From Methylophaga sp. UBA3192 (GTDB taxonomy: Bacteria; Pseudomonadota; Gammaproteobacteria; Nitrosococcales; Methylophagaceae), in assembly GCA_002363955.1 (NCBI GenBank), contig DEXE01000006.1:372001-436000 (forward strand): a stretch of DNA of 64,000 nucleotides, written 5' to 3'. Made by a program: the position numbers and the translations under genes. Below are positions 50,299 to 58,119 of the stretch, piece after piece. Within the stretch, counting starts at the first letter, position 1, and the number at the start of each line of letters is the position of its first letter. The notes under the pieces were generated by a model, which was given only the letters and a program-made list of their open reading frames with translations, ran no database searches and was not told where the DNA came from.

Positions 50299-52389
50299 TT
50301 AAATGGTTTTTGCCAACTCTTCGAGCAGCGCTGTCTGGGCACTGATCATTTCATCGCCTTCTTTGCGTGCAGCACGCTGATAGCGACCATCGGCAGATAA
50401 GATCCACGCCTGTGTATTGTCAGCGAGATACAAATTCAGATCAGCAATAATACGTTTTTGCAGTCGTTTGGATTCAATGGGGAAACAGGTTTCCACACGA
50501 CGTAACAAATTACGTTTCATCAGATCGGCACTGCCAGCCCAGACTTCAATGTCTCCGGCATTCTCGAAATAAAACACCCTCGTATGTTCCAGAAACCGAC
50601 CAATGATGCCGCGTACCTGAATATTGTCTGATATACCTTCAACACCGGGTTTCAGGGTACAGATGCCGCGGACAATCAAATCAACCTTAACACCGGCAAT
50701 AGAAGCGCGATACAACGCCTGAATCATTTCCGGTTCAACCACGGCATTGACCTTGATAATGATATGGGCTGCTTTACCAGCTTCAGCGTGCGCTATTTCC
50801 CGATCAATTTTGTCCAGTAACCCCTGATGCAGATTGAAAGGAGCATGCATCAATTTATGCATTTTGGGGATTTTGCCAAGGCTGGTCAGTTGAATAAACA
50901 GGTTATTGACGTCTTCACCGATCTGCTTGTCTGAGGTCAACAAACCATAGTCGGTGTAAATTCTTGAAGTATTACGGTGATAGTTACCGGTTCCCAAATG
51001 CACGTAACGACGTAATTTATTGTTTTCACGACGTAAAATCAGCAGCATCTTGGCATGTGTTTTATAGCCTACAATACCATACACAACATGGGCTCCCGCC
51101 TGCTGAAGTTTGGACGCCAATGCAACGTTCGCTGCTTCATCGAAACGGGCTCGTAATTCAATCACTACGGTAACTTCCTTACCAGCGTGAGCCGCTGCAA
51201 CCAGGGCATCCACAATCGGCGAAATGGCCCCGGTCCGGTATAAGGTTTGTTTTATTGCCAGCACACTGGAGTCTGCTGCAGCTTGTTTAATGAGATCAAT
51301 AACCGGTGTGAATGACTGATAGGGATGATGTAGTAATACATCTTTCTGTTTTAATAAATCAAAAATATCCGCATCCGAAGTCAGTCCAGTCGGACGTCCC
51401 TGAGTAAATGGTTTGAATTTGAGATCAGACCGTTCCACCATTGAATGCAAGGTTTGCAAACGGCTTAAATTCACCGGGCCATTCACCAGATAAACGTTTT
51501 CCTGTTGCATTGCACATTGGTCACGTAAAAAGTTAACCATTTCTTCAGGGCAATTATGCGCAATTTCCAGACGTACTTCGTCACCATAATTTCGATGGGT
51601 CAACTCATCAGCAATAGTCGCCAGCAAATCGCTGGTTTCTTCAGTGTCAATGGCCAGGTCACTGTTCCGTGTTACCCGAAATTGATAGCAGCCTTTAATT
51701 TTCATGCCGAAAAACAAATCATCGGCAAATGCATGAATGATTGATGATAAAAACACAAAGTGATATTGGCCCGGTTCACATAACTCATCAGGCAACTGAA
51801 TCACACGAGGTAAAGCCCGTGGTGCCTGTAAAATGGCATAGCCAATACTGCGCCCAAAGGCATCTTTTCCATCCATGGATACAATAAAGTTCAAACTCTT
51901 ATTGAGTAATCTCGGGAAGGGGTGAGATGAGTCCAGCCCGATTGGACTGAGAATCGGCTGGATTTCATCGCGAAAATACTGTTCCAGCCAGGCACTGTGT
52001 TCGGCTGTCCACATCGGTCTTGGCAGTACTTTAATGCCTTCCTGTTCCAATAAAGGCAACAACTCATTATTGAGTACCGAGTATTGTTCATCTACCAACT
52101 CATGGGCACGTAAACTGATTAATCTCAATGCTTCCTGAGCACTGATTTGATCGGCTTCAAGGTAAGGATCACCAATTTCAATCTGTTGAATTAAGCCAGC
52201 TACGCGGACTTCAAAAAATTCATCCAGATTCGTACTGGAAATACACAAATAATTCAGCCTTTCCAGTAATGGCACACTGGGGTCCAGTGCCTGCTGCAAG
52301 ACACGCCAGTTGAACTCCAGCAAACTCAGCTCACGATTCAGGTAAAGCTCGGAGCTGTTCAGATCAATTTGTGTTTCCATGTTTTCCAT
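50299..52389 (-). CDS. ppk1: Polyphosphate kinase Ppk1
   Basis: 696 residues, standard Ppk1. The N-terminal domain is LYLNRELSLLEFNWRVLQQA and NLDEFFEVRVAGL; the catalytic C1/C2 domains carry HHPYQSFTPV, the histidine in YVHLGTGNYHRNTSRIYTD and the second active-site motif. It makes polyphosphate from ATP reversibly. ATG 52389 is used; a second ATG three codons on has its own GGA and may be the true start. A Pho-box-like element lies upstream and parA-like follows. Confidence 0.95.
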   Translation of the reverse strand: MENMETQIDLNSSELYLNRELSLLEFNWRVLQQALDPSVPLLERLNYLCISSTNLDEFFEVRVAGLIQQIEIGDPYLEADQISAQEALRLISLRAHELVDEQYSVLNNELLPLLEQEGIKVLPRPMWTAEHSAWLEQYFRDEIQPILSPIGLDSSHPFPRLLNKSLNFIVSMDGKDAFGRSIGYAILQAPRALPRVIQLPDELCEPGQYHFVFLSSIIHAFADDLFFGMKIKGCYQFRVTRNSDLAIDTEETSDLLATIADELTHRNYGDEVRLEIAHNCPEEMVNFLRDQCAMQQENVYLVNGPVNLSRLQTLHSMVERSDLKFKPFTQGRPTGLTSDADIFDLLKQKDVLLHHPYQSFTPVIDLIKQAAADSSVLAIKQTLYRTGAISPIVDALVAAAHAGKEVTVVIELRARFDEAANVALASKLQQAGAHVVYGIVGYKTHAKMLLILRRENNKLRRYVHLGTGNYHRNTSRIYTDYGLLTSDKQIGEDVNNLFIQLTSLGKIPKMHKLMHAPFNLHQGLLDKIDREIAHAEAGKAAHIIIKVNAVVEPEMIQALYRASIAGVKVDLIVRGICTLKPGVEGISDNIQVRGIIGRFLEHTRVFYFENAGDIEVWAGSADLMKRNLLRRVETCFPIESKRLQKRIIADLNLYLADNTQAWILSADGRYQRAARKEGDEMISAQTALLEELAKTI

Positions 52390-52505
52390 TTTGATGGCTT
52401 AAATTTAAGAGGTTAATGAACGTTAGACTTATTGTATATTTTAGTGCGGTTTTCAAATGAAGTTTGGATGACAAAAACAAACCTTACAGCACGTTAGAAC
52501 GGTTT

Positions 52506-52524
52506 GATGACAATCTGATGACAG
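52506..52524 (-). promoter_or_regulatory. Pho-box-like direct repeat upstream of ppk1
   Basis: On the minus strand: CTGTCAT, CAGA, TTGTCAT, C. Two 7-bp half-sites in the PhoB arrangement (CTGTCAT-like repeats with a 4-bp spacer). A third half-site, TTGTCAT, lies at 52468-52474. PhoB control of ppk is known in other gammaproteobacteria. The element begins immediately after the preceding gene's stop. Confidence 0.6.
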
Positions 52525-52525
52525 C

Positions 52526-53005
52526 TTACCACCGATATTTGTCATAGTTTTCCGGATTGGCCCAGAAGCGACTGTTGAGCCAGTCACGCTTGGGCTGATA
52601 ATTTTCGATGGCATAACTGAATACCTGTAATCCATCGTTAGTACCAGCGATATGATGCAACCCCATGGCCAGATAATCACGGAACTGCCAGCCCTGTTGT
52701 TGTGCTTGCGCAGGATCGGCAATCAAAATGATATGCGGCGCATGTAAGTTGCGTAAATATCCCAGCCATTGTTGCCCTGCCTGCAATGGTAAGGTTTCAG
52801 TCAGATCACTGATAACGGCCAGATCCACACTATGAATTTGCTGTAATTGCGATTGTTCAAATGGTGTTGTCAGAGCCTGTGATCTGGTATCTTGGCAATC
52901 GTTCAGGCATAGCCTGGCAACATCTCCCGCAACCAATATTGATTGCGGTTCAAATTGCTGTATCAGCGTGCTGAGCAGCGAAGACAATAAGACTGATTGA
53001 TTCAT
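52526..53005 (-). CDS. DUF6231-like conserved hypothetical protein
   Basis: 159 residues from ATG 53005. It reads as a small Rossmann-like protein without SAM motif I: LLSTLIQQFEPQSILVAGDV, VDLAVISDLTETL, GYLRNLHAPHIILIADPAQA, FRDYLAMGLHHI, and a C-terminal RDWLNSRFWANPENYDKYRW. I recall similar proteins in gammaproteobacteria as DUF6231; no biochemical function is known. Its start codon overlaps that of the divergent ycgN gene. Confidence 0.72.
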   Translation of the reverse strand: MNQSVLLSSLLSTLIQQFEPQSILVAGDVARLCLNDCQDTRSQALTTPFEQSQLQQIHSVDLAVISDLTETLPLQAGQQWLGYLRNLHAPHIILIADPAQAQQQGWQFRDYLAMGLHHIAGTNDGLQVFSYAIENYQPKRDWLNSRFWANPENYDKYRW

Positions 53006-53477
53006 GACTGACCAGCATAAAACATCTACCGAGTTCTGGAAACACAAACGACTGGGTCAGATGACACATACCGAGTGGGAAAGCCTGTGTGATGGCTGCG
53101 GACGTTGCTGTCTGCATAAACTGGAAGATGATTCTGATGGACGCATGTATTACACACGGGTAGCCTGTGAACTGCTGGATGTTTCAACTTGCCGCTGTAA
53201 GGATTATGCTAATCGCCAGAAGACGGTGCCAGACTGTATTCAGCTCAGCGTCGAGCAGGCACATTTCTTTGACTGGTTACCCGATACCTGTGCCTATCGT
53301 TTACTTGCAGAAGGCGAGCCCCTGCCGGAATGGCACCCTTTGATTACCGGTGATCCACAGAGTGTGATTGATGCAGGTGTCTCCGTAAGACATATTGCCA
53401 TCAGTGAATCCGATGATATTGATTTAACCGAAGAGGTCATTGCGCTGCAGCCCCCCGTTTATCCACATGACACCTGA
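53004..53477 (+). CDS. ycgN: YcgN, UPF0260 cysteine-rich protein
   Basis: 157 residues with the UPF0260 signature: EWESLCDGCGRCCLHKLED, VACELLDVSTCRCKDYANRQ, PDCIQL, WLPDTCAYRLLAEGEPLPEW and SVRHIAISE. The cysteine spacing (CX2CX2CC plus three distal groups) suggests a metal or Fe-S site. The FW near residue 11 aligns with the N-terminus of E. coli YcgN, so the start at 53004 gives only a slight extension. The start overlaps a divergent start on the other strand. Confidence 0.92.
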   Translation: MTDQHKTSTEFWKHKRLGQMTHTEWESLCDGCGRCCLHKLEDDSDGRMYYTRVACELLDVSTCRCKDYANRQKTVPDCIQLSVEQAHFFDWLPDTCAYRLLAEGEPLPEWHPLITGDPQSVIDAGVSVRHIAISESDDIDLTEEVIALQPPVYPHDT

Positions 53478-53892
53478 GCAAAGTCGCGAATTTACCGCCC
53501 GCCTTGAACAAGCTGCATTGACGCTGCTTGAAATGGAAATTTACCGAAAACCAGATGATTTGGCCCGACGTTTCGGATTGCCATTACCGGTAGTCCGTTA
53601 CTGGTGGCGTCAAACCGATGAAAAAACGCGTCCAGTCGATCAAAACAGCCTGTCACCACGCGAAGTCAAAGTGATTCGTAAAGCGACGCAAACGCTGGAA
53701 GGATGGGAAAAGATTAAACGTTATCGTCCGCCATGTGGCGCACGTCTGCCGGGTGGCAAAAAGTGCAAACGTTCAGTGGCGATACGCCAACCGGAAGCCT
53801 GGTCATTAGGTGCTTTGGCCGATCGTTGTCGCCTGCATGGCGGAAATGCCCGGCGCGTTATTCGTTCTAAAACTGAGGACGATACAGAATGA
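53467..53892 (+). CDS. HTH plus zinc-knuckle-like conserved hypothetical protein
   Basis: 141 residues from ATG 53467, overlapping the ycgN stop by 11 bp. The N-terminal part has a helix-turn-helix look (KPDDLARRFGLPLPVVRYWW). The C-terminal part contains CGARLPGGKKCKRSV and RCRLHGG, a C-C-C-H arrangement like the HGG zinc knuckle seen in phage-related small proteins. A nucleic-acid-binding role is inferred. No phage genes surround it. Confidence 0.65.
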   Translation: MTPEQSREFTARLEQAALTLLEMEIYRKPDDLARRFGLPLPVVRYWWRQTDEKTRPVDQNSLSPREVKVIRKATQTLEGWEKIKRYRPPCGARLPGGKKCKRSVAIRQPEAWSLGALADRCRLHGGNARRVIRSKTEDDTE

Positions 53893-53899
53893 GGGACTT

Positions 53900-54388
53900 A
53901 TGCTTGAGACAACGGAAATTCTGAACCGATTGCTGACGCTGTGTAACGAGCAAAAAAGCGGCACCCTATTTTTAACCACTGCAGACAACAAAGCCTGTCA
54001 TATTATTTTTGAAAACGGTCGTATTGAAGCCATGGCGTTTGGTTCAGTCAAAGGCTTAGCCGTCGCTAATTTGTTGCCAAGGTTATTGATAGAACGAACC
54101 AGTTTTAACAGTACCCTCAGAATGCCATTGAGTGAACGGGCCAATATCGAAGATCAGGCTGATATTTTTGCCGCACTGGGATTTCGCCGTCAGGCGCCCA
54201 CTGAAACGAAACTTTCACAAACAGTTGCGAAACCGACGCGAATGTATCGCGGGCATTTGATTGTTGAACAGGAACCAAAGGATCTATCGCCGAAACCAGC
54301 TAAATCAGTTGTCGAACCCAGTCAAAAAATACCGTCGAAAAAAAGCAAAAAAAAACGTATCTATCGTGGTCAAGTGATTGAAGATTGA
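53900..54388 (+). CDS. Conserved hypothetical protein with duplicated YRG motif
   Basis: 162 residues from ATG 53900, with AGGGA upstream and 7 bp after the preceding gene. Residues ~1-85 resemble a DUF4388-type module (EILNRLLTLCNEQKSGTLFL, IIFENGRIEAMAFGSVKG). The tail has two near-copies, MYRGHLIVEQ and IYRGQVIED, separated by a Lys/Pro/Ser-rich linker with SKKSKKKR. Short twin motifs on a basic linker look like peptide ligands or docking signals. Function unknown. Confidence 0.65.
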   Translation: MLETTEILNRLLTLCNEQKSGTLFLTTADNKACHIIFENGRIEAMAFGSVKGLAVANLLPRLLIERTSFNSTLRMPLSERANIEDQADIFAALGFRRQAPTETKLSQTVAKPTRMYRGHLIVEQEPKDLSPKPAKSVVEPSQKIPSKKSKKKRIYRGQVIED

Positions 54389-54466
54389 AACTACTCAGAT
54401 AATTTGTCACATTGATTGCGCCAAAATCGTTAACATATCGCCACGTTGCAGACTCCGGAATTCATC

Positions 54467-55759
54467 ATGAGTAACATTTCTCCCCAAGATCTCAATCGAG
54501 GTTTACTCGATTTTATTGATGCGTCACCCACACCGTTTCACGCAGTAGAAAATATGCAGTCGGCTTTAAAATCAGCTGGTTACAAGTTGCTTGATGAAAA
54601 GGACAGCTGGGGGAAATTACCCGCCGGTCGTTATTTCGTCACTCGTAACGATTCTTCATTGATTGCCTTTAACCTGCCTGCACAGGCTATTGCCGAAGCA
54701 GGTTTTCAAATGGTGGGAGCGCATACCGATAGTCCGTGTTTAAAAGTTAAACCGCAACCGGGAACAGTACGTCATTCATTCTGGCAACTTGGAGTGGAAG
54801 TTTATGGTGGTGCACTGTTAAACCCCTGGTTTGATCGTGACCTATCCATGGCCGGCCGGGTCAGTTATGTCGATGCCGAAAATCAATTACGCCATAGTTT
54901 GATCAATTTCAAAAAACCGGTGGCGGTTATTCCAAGTCTGGCGATTCATCTGGATCGGGAAGTGAACCAGAATCGCAGTATTAATCCACAGCTGCATCTG
55001 CCACCGATATTGCTGCAGAGTGAAGAGGGTGATAAACCTGATTTTCGTGCTTTAATGGAGCAGCAACTTCGATCCGAACATGGTGATATGGCTATTGGCA
55101 AAGTTCTGGATTATGAGATCTGCTTTTATGACACTCAACCAGCTGCATTGGTGGGGCTCAATGAAGATTTTATCAGTGCGGCACGGCTGGATAATTTACT
55201 CAGTTGTTATATTGGCTTGCAGGCTTTACTGACCGGTACTGCCGATAAAGCTACTCTGTTGGTGTGCACCGATCATGAAGAAGTTGGCAGTGTTTCAACC
55301 AGTGGCGCCCAGGGCACATTTCTCCCTGCAGTTCTGCAACGTTTAGCTCAGGATAATGAAAGCTTCCAACGTATGCTTCAACAGTCTTTATTGATTTCTG
55401 CTGATAATGCACATGGAATACATCCCAACTATGCCGACCGGCATGACGCGCAACATGGGCCAATTTTGAATAAAGGCCCGGTTATTAAAACCAATGCCAA
55501 TCAGCGTTATGCCACCAACAGTGAAACCAGTGCACGGTTCAGACAGATTTGTGAACTGGCAAATGTGCCGGTGCAGGATTTTGTGGTGCGTACGGATATG
55601 GCCTGTGGCAGTACGATTGGGCCTATAACGGCCAGTAATCTGGGGGTGAAGACCCTGGATATTGGTGTACCCACATTTGCCATGCATTCAATTCGTGAAC
55701 TCGCTGGCAGCCTGGATACCTGGCATTTATATAACGCACTAAAACAATTTTTCAATTAA
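54467..55759 (+). CDS. apeB: M18-family metalloaminopeptidase
   Basis: 430 residues from ATG 54467 (the frame extends to a TTG at 54446). It is a dinuclear zinc aminopeptidase with metal ligands in VGAHTDSPCLKVKP, SAARLDNLLSCY, VCTDHEEVGSVSTSGAQGTF (catalytic Glu pair) and the C-terminal DMACGSTIGPITASNL / PTFAMHSIREL. Prefers acidic N-terminal residues in characterised homologues. It has a free-standing start 78 bp after the YRG protein. Confidence 0.94.
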   Translation: MSNISPQDLNRGLLDFIDASPTPFHAVENMQSALKSAGYKLLDEKDSWGKLPAGRYFVTRNDSSLIAFNLPAQAIAEAGFQMVGAHTDSPCLKVKPQPGTVRHSFWQLGVEVYGGALLNPWFDRDLSMAGRVSYVDAENQLRHSLINFKKPVAVIPSLAIHLDREVNQNRSINPQLHLPPILLQSEEGDKPDFRALMEQQLRSEHGDMAIGKVLDYEICFYDTQPAALVGLNEDFISAARLDNLLSCYIGLQALLTGTADKATLLVCTDHEEVGSVSTSGAQGTFLPAVLQRLAQDNESFQRMLQQSLLISADNAHGIHPNYADRHDAQHGPILNKGPVIKTNANQRYATNSETSARFRQICELANVPVQDFVVRTDMACGSTIGPITASNLGVKTLDIGVPTFAMHSIRELAGSLDTWHLYNALKQFFN

Positions 55760-55781
55760 TAATCAAAGGAATACATACACT

Positions 55782-56066
55782 ATGTCAGAAACAGTTGATG
55801 AATTAACGGTGACCTATCAGGAAGGCGATGTCACTACGGTAAAAGAGCTGGATAAAGTCGTTCTTACCAAAGGTGCCTGGGCGACAGTAATGTTTCGCTA
55901 TCAGGATCTGGATCGTAAAACAGGTGAATTTGGTCCGGATAAATACACCATCCGCCGTTATCAAAAACGCAATGGCGAATACGGTCAACGTTCAAAATTT
56001 AATATTTCAAGTCGTGACCAGGCGCAGCAAATTATTGAGGCGTTAACACGCTGGACCAAAGATTAA
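55782..56066 (+). CDS. Small conserved hypothetical protein
   Basis: 94 residues, with a good AAAGGA upstream. Conserved-looking features are KELDKVVLTKGAWATVMFRY, GEFGPDKYTIRRYQKRNGEY and RSKFNISSRDQAQQIIEALT. Sequences like this occur across proteobacteria without an assigned function. The basic, aromatic middle suggests nucleic-acid or protein binding, but nothing specific. It lies between an M18 peptidase and a DUF445 protein, close enough to share a transcript. Confidence 0.72.
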   Translation: MSETVDELTVTYQEGDVTTVKELDKVVLTKGAWATVMFRYQDLDRKTGEFGPDKYTIRRYQKRNGEYGQRSKFNISSRDQAQQIIEALTRWTKD

Positions 56067-56076
56067 ATAGCTGCCT

Positions 56077-56799
56077 ATGAATAAGAGTTTATTGACTAAT
56101 CTCTGCGCTGCTGCATTGGTTAGCGTCGGGTTATTGCTTGATACGCCCTGGCGTGATCCAGTGTTGGCCACAGGTATGTTTGCCCTGGCCGGTGGTATAA
56201 CCAACTGGCTGGCCATTCATATGCTGTTTGAAAAAGTGCCTGGGCTATATGGTTCGGGTGTTATTGCGGCACGCTTTAACGAATTTCGTGTTGCCATCGA
56301 AAAACTGGTCATGGAACAGTTCTTCAATCAGCAAAGCCTGGATCGCTTTGTCAGCCAAATGCTTGATGATAAACGTGAAAATAAACTGGATTTTTCAGAA
56401 ATCATTGATCAAACCGATCTGGATCCCGTGTTTGACAATCTGGTGGCCACCATTATGGAATCCTCGTTTGGCAGCATGTTGTCGATGGTGGGTGGCGCCA
56501 AAGCACTTAAACCATTGAAAGAACCTTTTGTTCGTAAAATGCAGCAGTCGCTCAACGATATTGCGCACAGCGAACATTTTCAGCAGCATCTGCGAGAAAA
56601 ACTGAGCAGTGGGCCGGTCAGTGATGATTTATACCGTCAGATATACACTATCGTTCATAGTCGACTGGATGAACTGACACCGCAGATGGTCAAACAGATG
56701 GTTCAGGATTTAATCCGTCAGCATCTGGGCTGGCTGGTCGTATGGGGGGGCGTATTTGGTGGCTTGATAGGATTGATGACCAGCTTTTTACCGTTGTGA
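56077..56799 (+). CDS. DUF445 (YheB/YjiN-like) membrane protein
   Basis: 240 residues: N-terminal membrane helix (LLTNLCAAALVSVGLLL), the DUF445 signature FALAGGITNWLAIHMLFEKV, GLYGSGVIAARFNEFRVAIE, a helical soluble body, and a C-terminal helix (HLGWLVVWGGVFGGLIGLMT). It is shorter than the ~400-residue YjiN. Function unknown. Its stop overlaps the next start as GTGA. Confidence 0.86.
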   Translation: MNKSLLTNLCAAALVSVGLLLDTPWRDPVLATGMFALAGGITNWLAIHMLFEKVPGLYGSGVIAARFNEFRVAIEKLVMEQFFNQQSLDRFVSQMLDDKRENKLDFSEIIDQTDLDPVFDNLVATIMESSFGSMLSMVGGAKALKPLKEPFVRKMQQSLNDIAHSEHFQQHLREKLSSGPVSDDLYRQIYTIVHSRLDELTPQMVKQMVQDLIRQHLGWLVVWGGVFGGLIGLMTSFLPL

Positions 56800-57440
56800 A
56801 CTCCTGGATCGAGCATAATTGCCGTTTATGTGCCGCGCCAGTGTCGTTTTATCATCATTGGCGCGGACATGATTACTGGCAATGCAGTGAATGTCATGCA
56901 GTACAGATGGACAATCAGCATCTGCCGGATCGCGAAAGCGAAAAAGCACTGTATCTGACCCATGAAAATGATGTGAACGATCCGCGTTATCAGCAGTTTG
57001 TTTCCCCAATCACAGAGGCCATCCTAAGCCAAATACCACCGGACAAAATTGGTTTGGATTTTGGTGCAGGTCCTGGGCCCGTCATCAGCAAAATCATCAC
57101 CGAAAAAGGCTATCAAACAAGGCTTTATGACCCGGTTTTCCATCCGAATATCAGCGTGTTATCCGAACAATATGATTTTATTATCTGCTGCGAAGTTATT
57201 GAGCATTTCCATCAACCGGCGGTGGAATTTGCCCGGCTTAAATCGTTGTTAAATCCTGGTGGAAAATTGTTTTGCATGACTCAACTGTTAGATAACAGCA
57301 TTGATTTTGCCAGTTGGCATTACAAAAACGATATCACTCATGTTTTTTTCTATCATCGCGACAGTTTGAATTTCATTCAAAAACAATTTGCCTTCAGTGC
57401 AGTTGAAATAAATCAGCGATTAATAAGCTTTACTAACTGA
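56796..57440 (+). CDS. Class I SAM methyltransferase with N-terminal zinc ribbon
   Basis: 214 residues from GTG 56796, chosen for the GTGA overlap with the DUF445 gene; the open frame extends further into that gene. The N-terminus has two CXXC pairs (CRLCAAP, YWQCSECH), a probable zinc ribbon. The methyltransferase domain has motif I GLDFGAGPGPVISKI, CCEVIEHFHQPAVEFARLKS and NPGGKLFCMTQL. Probably methylates a small molecule or a protein end; the substrate is unknown. Confidence 0.85.
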   Translation: MNSWIEHNCRLCAAPVSFYHHWRGHDYWQCSECHAVQMDNQHLPDRESEKALYLTHENDVNDPRYQQFVSPITEAILSQIPPDKIGLDFGAGPGPVISKIITEKGYQTRLYDPVFHPNISVLSEQYDFIICCEVIEHFHQPAVEFARLKSLLNPGGKLFCMTQLLDNSIDFASWHYKNDITHVFFYHRDSLNFIQKQFAFSAVEINQRLISFTN

Positions 57441-58008
57441 ATTGTTCGCGAATAGCGGCCAGATGTTCTGCTGGTAATTCGATTACGACACTGACCGTAT
57501 CGGTAAATTGTTGGTCGAGGATGCGACCATGGATCTGTTTCAGTTGATATTCCAGCATTTGCAGCTGACTGTAATCTATCTGCAGACTTAACCCCGCCAT
57601 TTCAACCCAGGGTAATTTTCCGGCCGCATCAATGGCTTGTTTGGCGGCATTGCCATAGGCACGGGTTAAACCGCCTGTGCCTAATTTAACGCCGCCAAAA
57701 TAACGAATCACCGCTACCACGGTATTAATTAAGTCTTCACCTTGTAACGGTGCCAGAATTGGCCTTCCTGCGGTGCCGGAGGGTTCACCCGCATCAAAAA
57801 ATCGTTCAGTGATAAATCCTTCGGGCGCTCTTATTCGCCAGGCAAAGGCCAAATGATTTGCCGAAGGGTGTTGCGCGGCTAACTGCCTGAGTTGCTTTAA
57901 GGCAGATTGCTCATTGTCACAGGACATGGCGACACCAATAAAACGTGATTTTTTTATTTCAGATTCGACACTGGCCGGCGTACGAACAACAAAAAACTGG
58001 TTGGACAT
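57433..58008 (-). CDS. yigZ: YigZ, IMPACT-family protein
   Basis: 191 residues, with the conserved IMPACT block: KSRFIGVAMSCDNEQSAL, HPSANHLAFAWRI, FDAGEPSGTAGRPIL, VVAVIRYFGGVKLGTGGLTR, then AYGNAAKQAI. E. coli YigZ and eukaryotic IMPACT share this fold; the bacterial role is unclear (a ribosome-linked role is suspected for the family). Convergent with the methyltransferase, with an 8-bp 3' overlap. Confidence 0.92.
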   Translation of the reverse strand: MSNQFFVVRTPASVESEIKKSRFIGVAMSCDNEQSALKQLRQLAAQHPSANHLAFAWRIRAPEGFITERFFDAGEPSGTAGRPILAPLQGEDLINTVVAVIRYFGGVKLGTGGLTRAYGNAAKQAIDAAGKLPWVEMAGLSLQIDYSQLQMLEYQLKQIHGRILDQQFTDTVSVVIELPAEHLAAIREQFS

Positions 58009-58119
58009 CTTATTTACTATAGGAAAATACAGCCTGACAATTTACCATATTGCCATCTTTTGCTCGCAGGCCAGGCGGGGCAATGTCCAAATTCATCTTA
58101 ATAAATCGGGTAATACAGT

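Noticed and set aside
53467..53892. Phage terminase small subunit, from the HGG knuckle
   Set aside because: No other phage genes nearby and the knuckle lacks the HGG-STGP ending.
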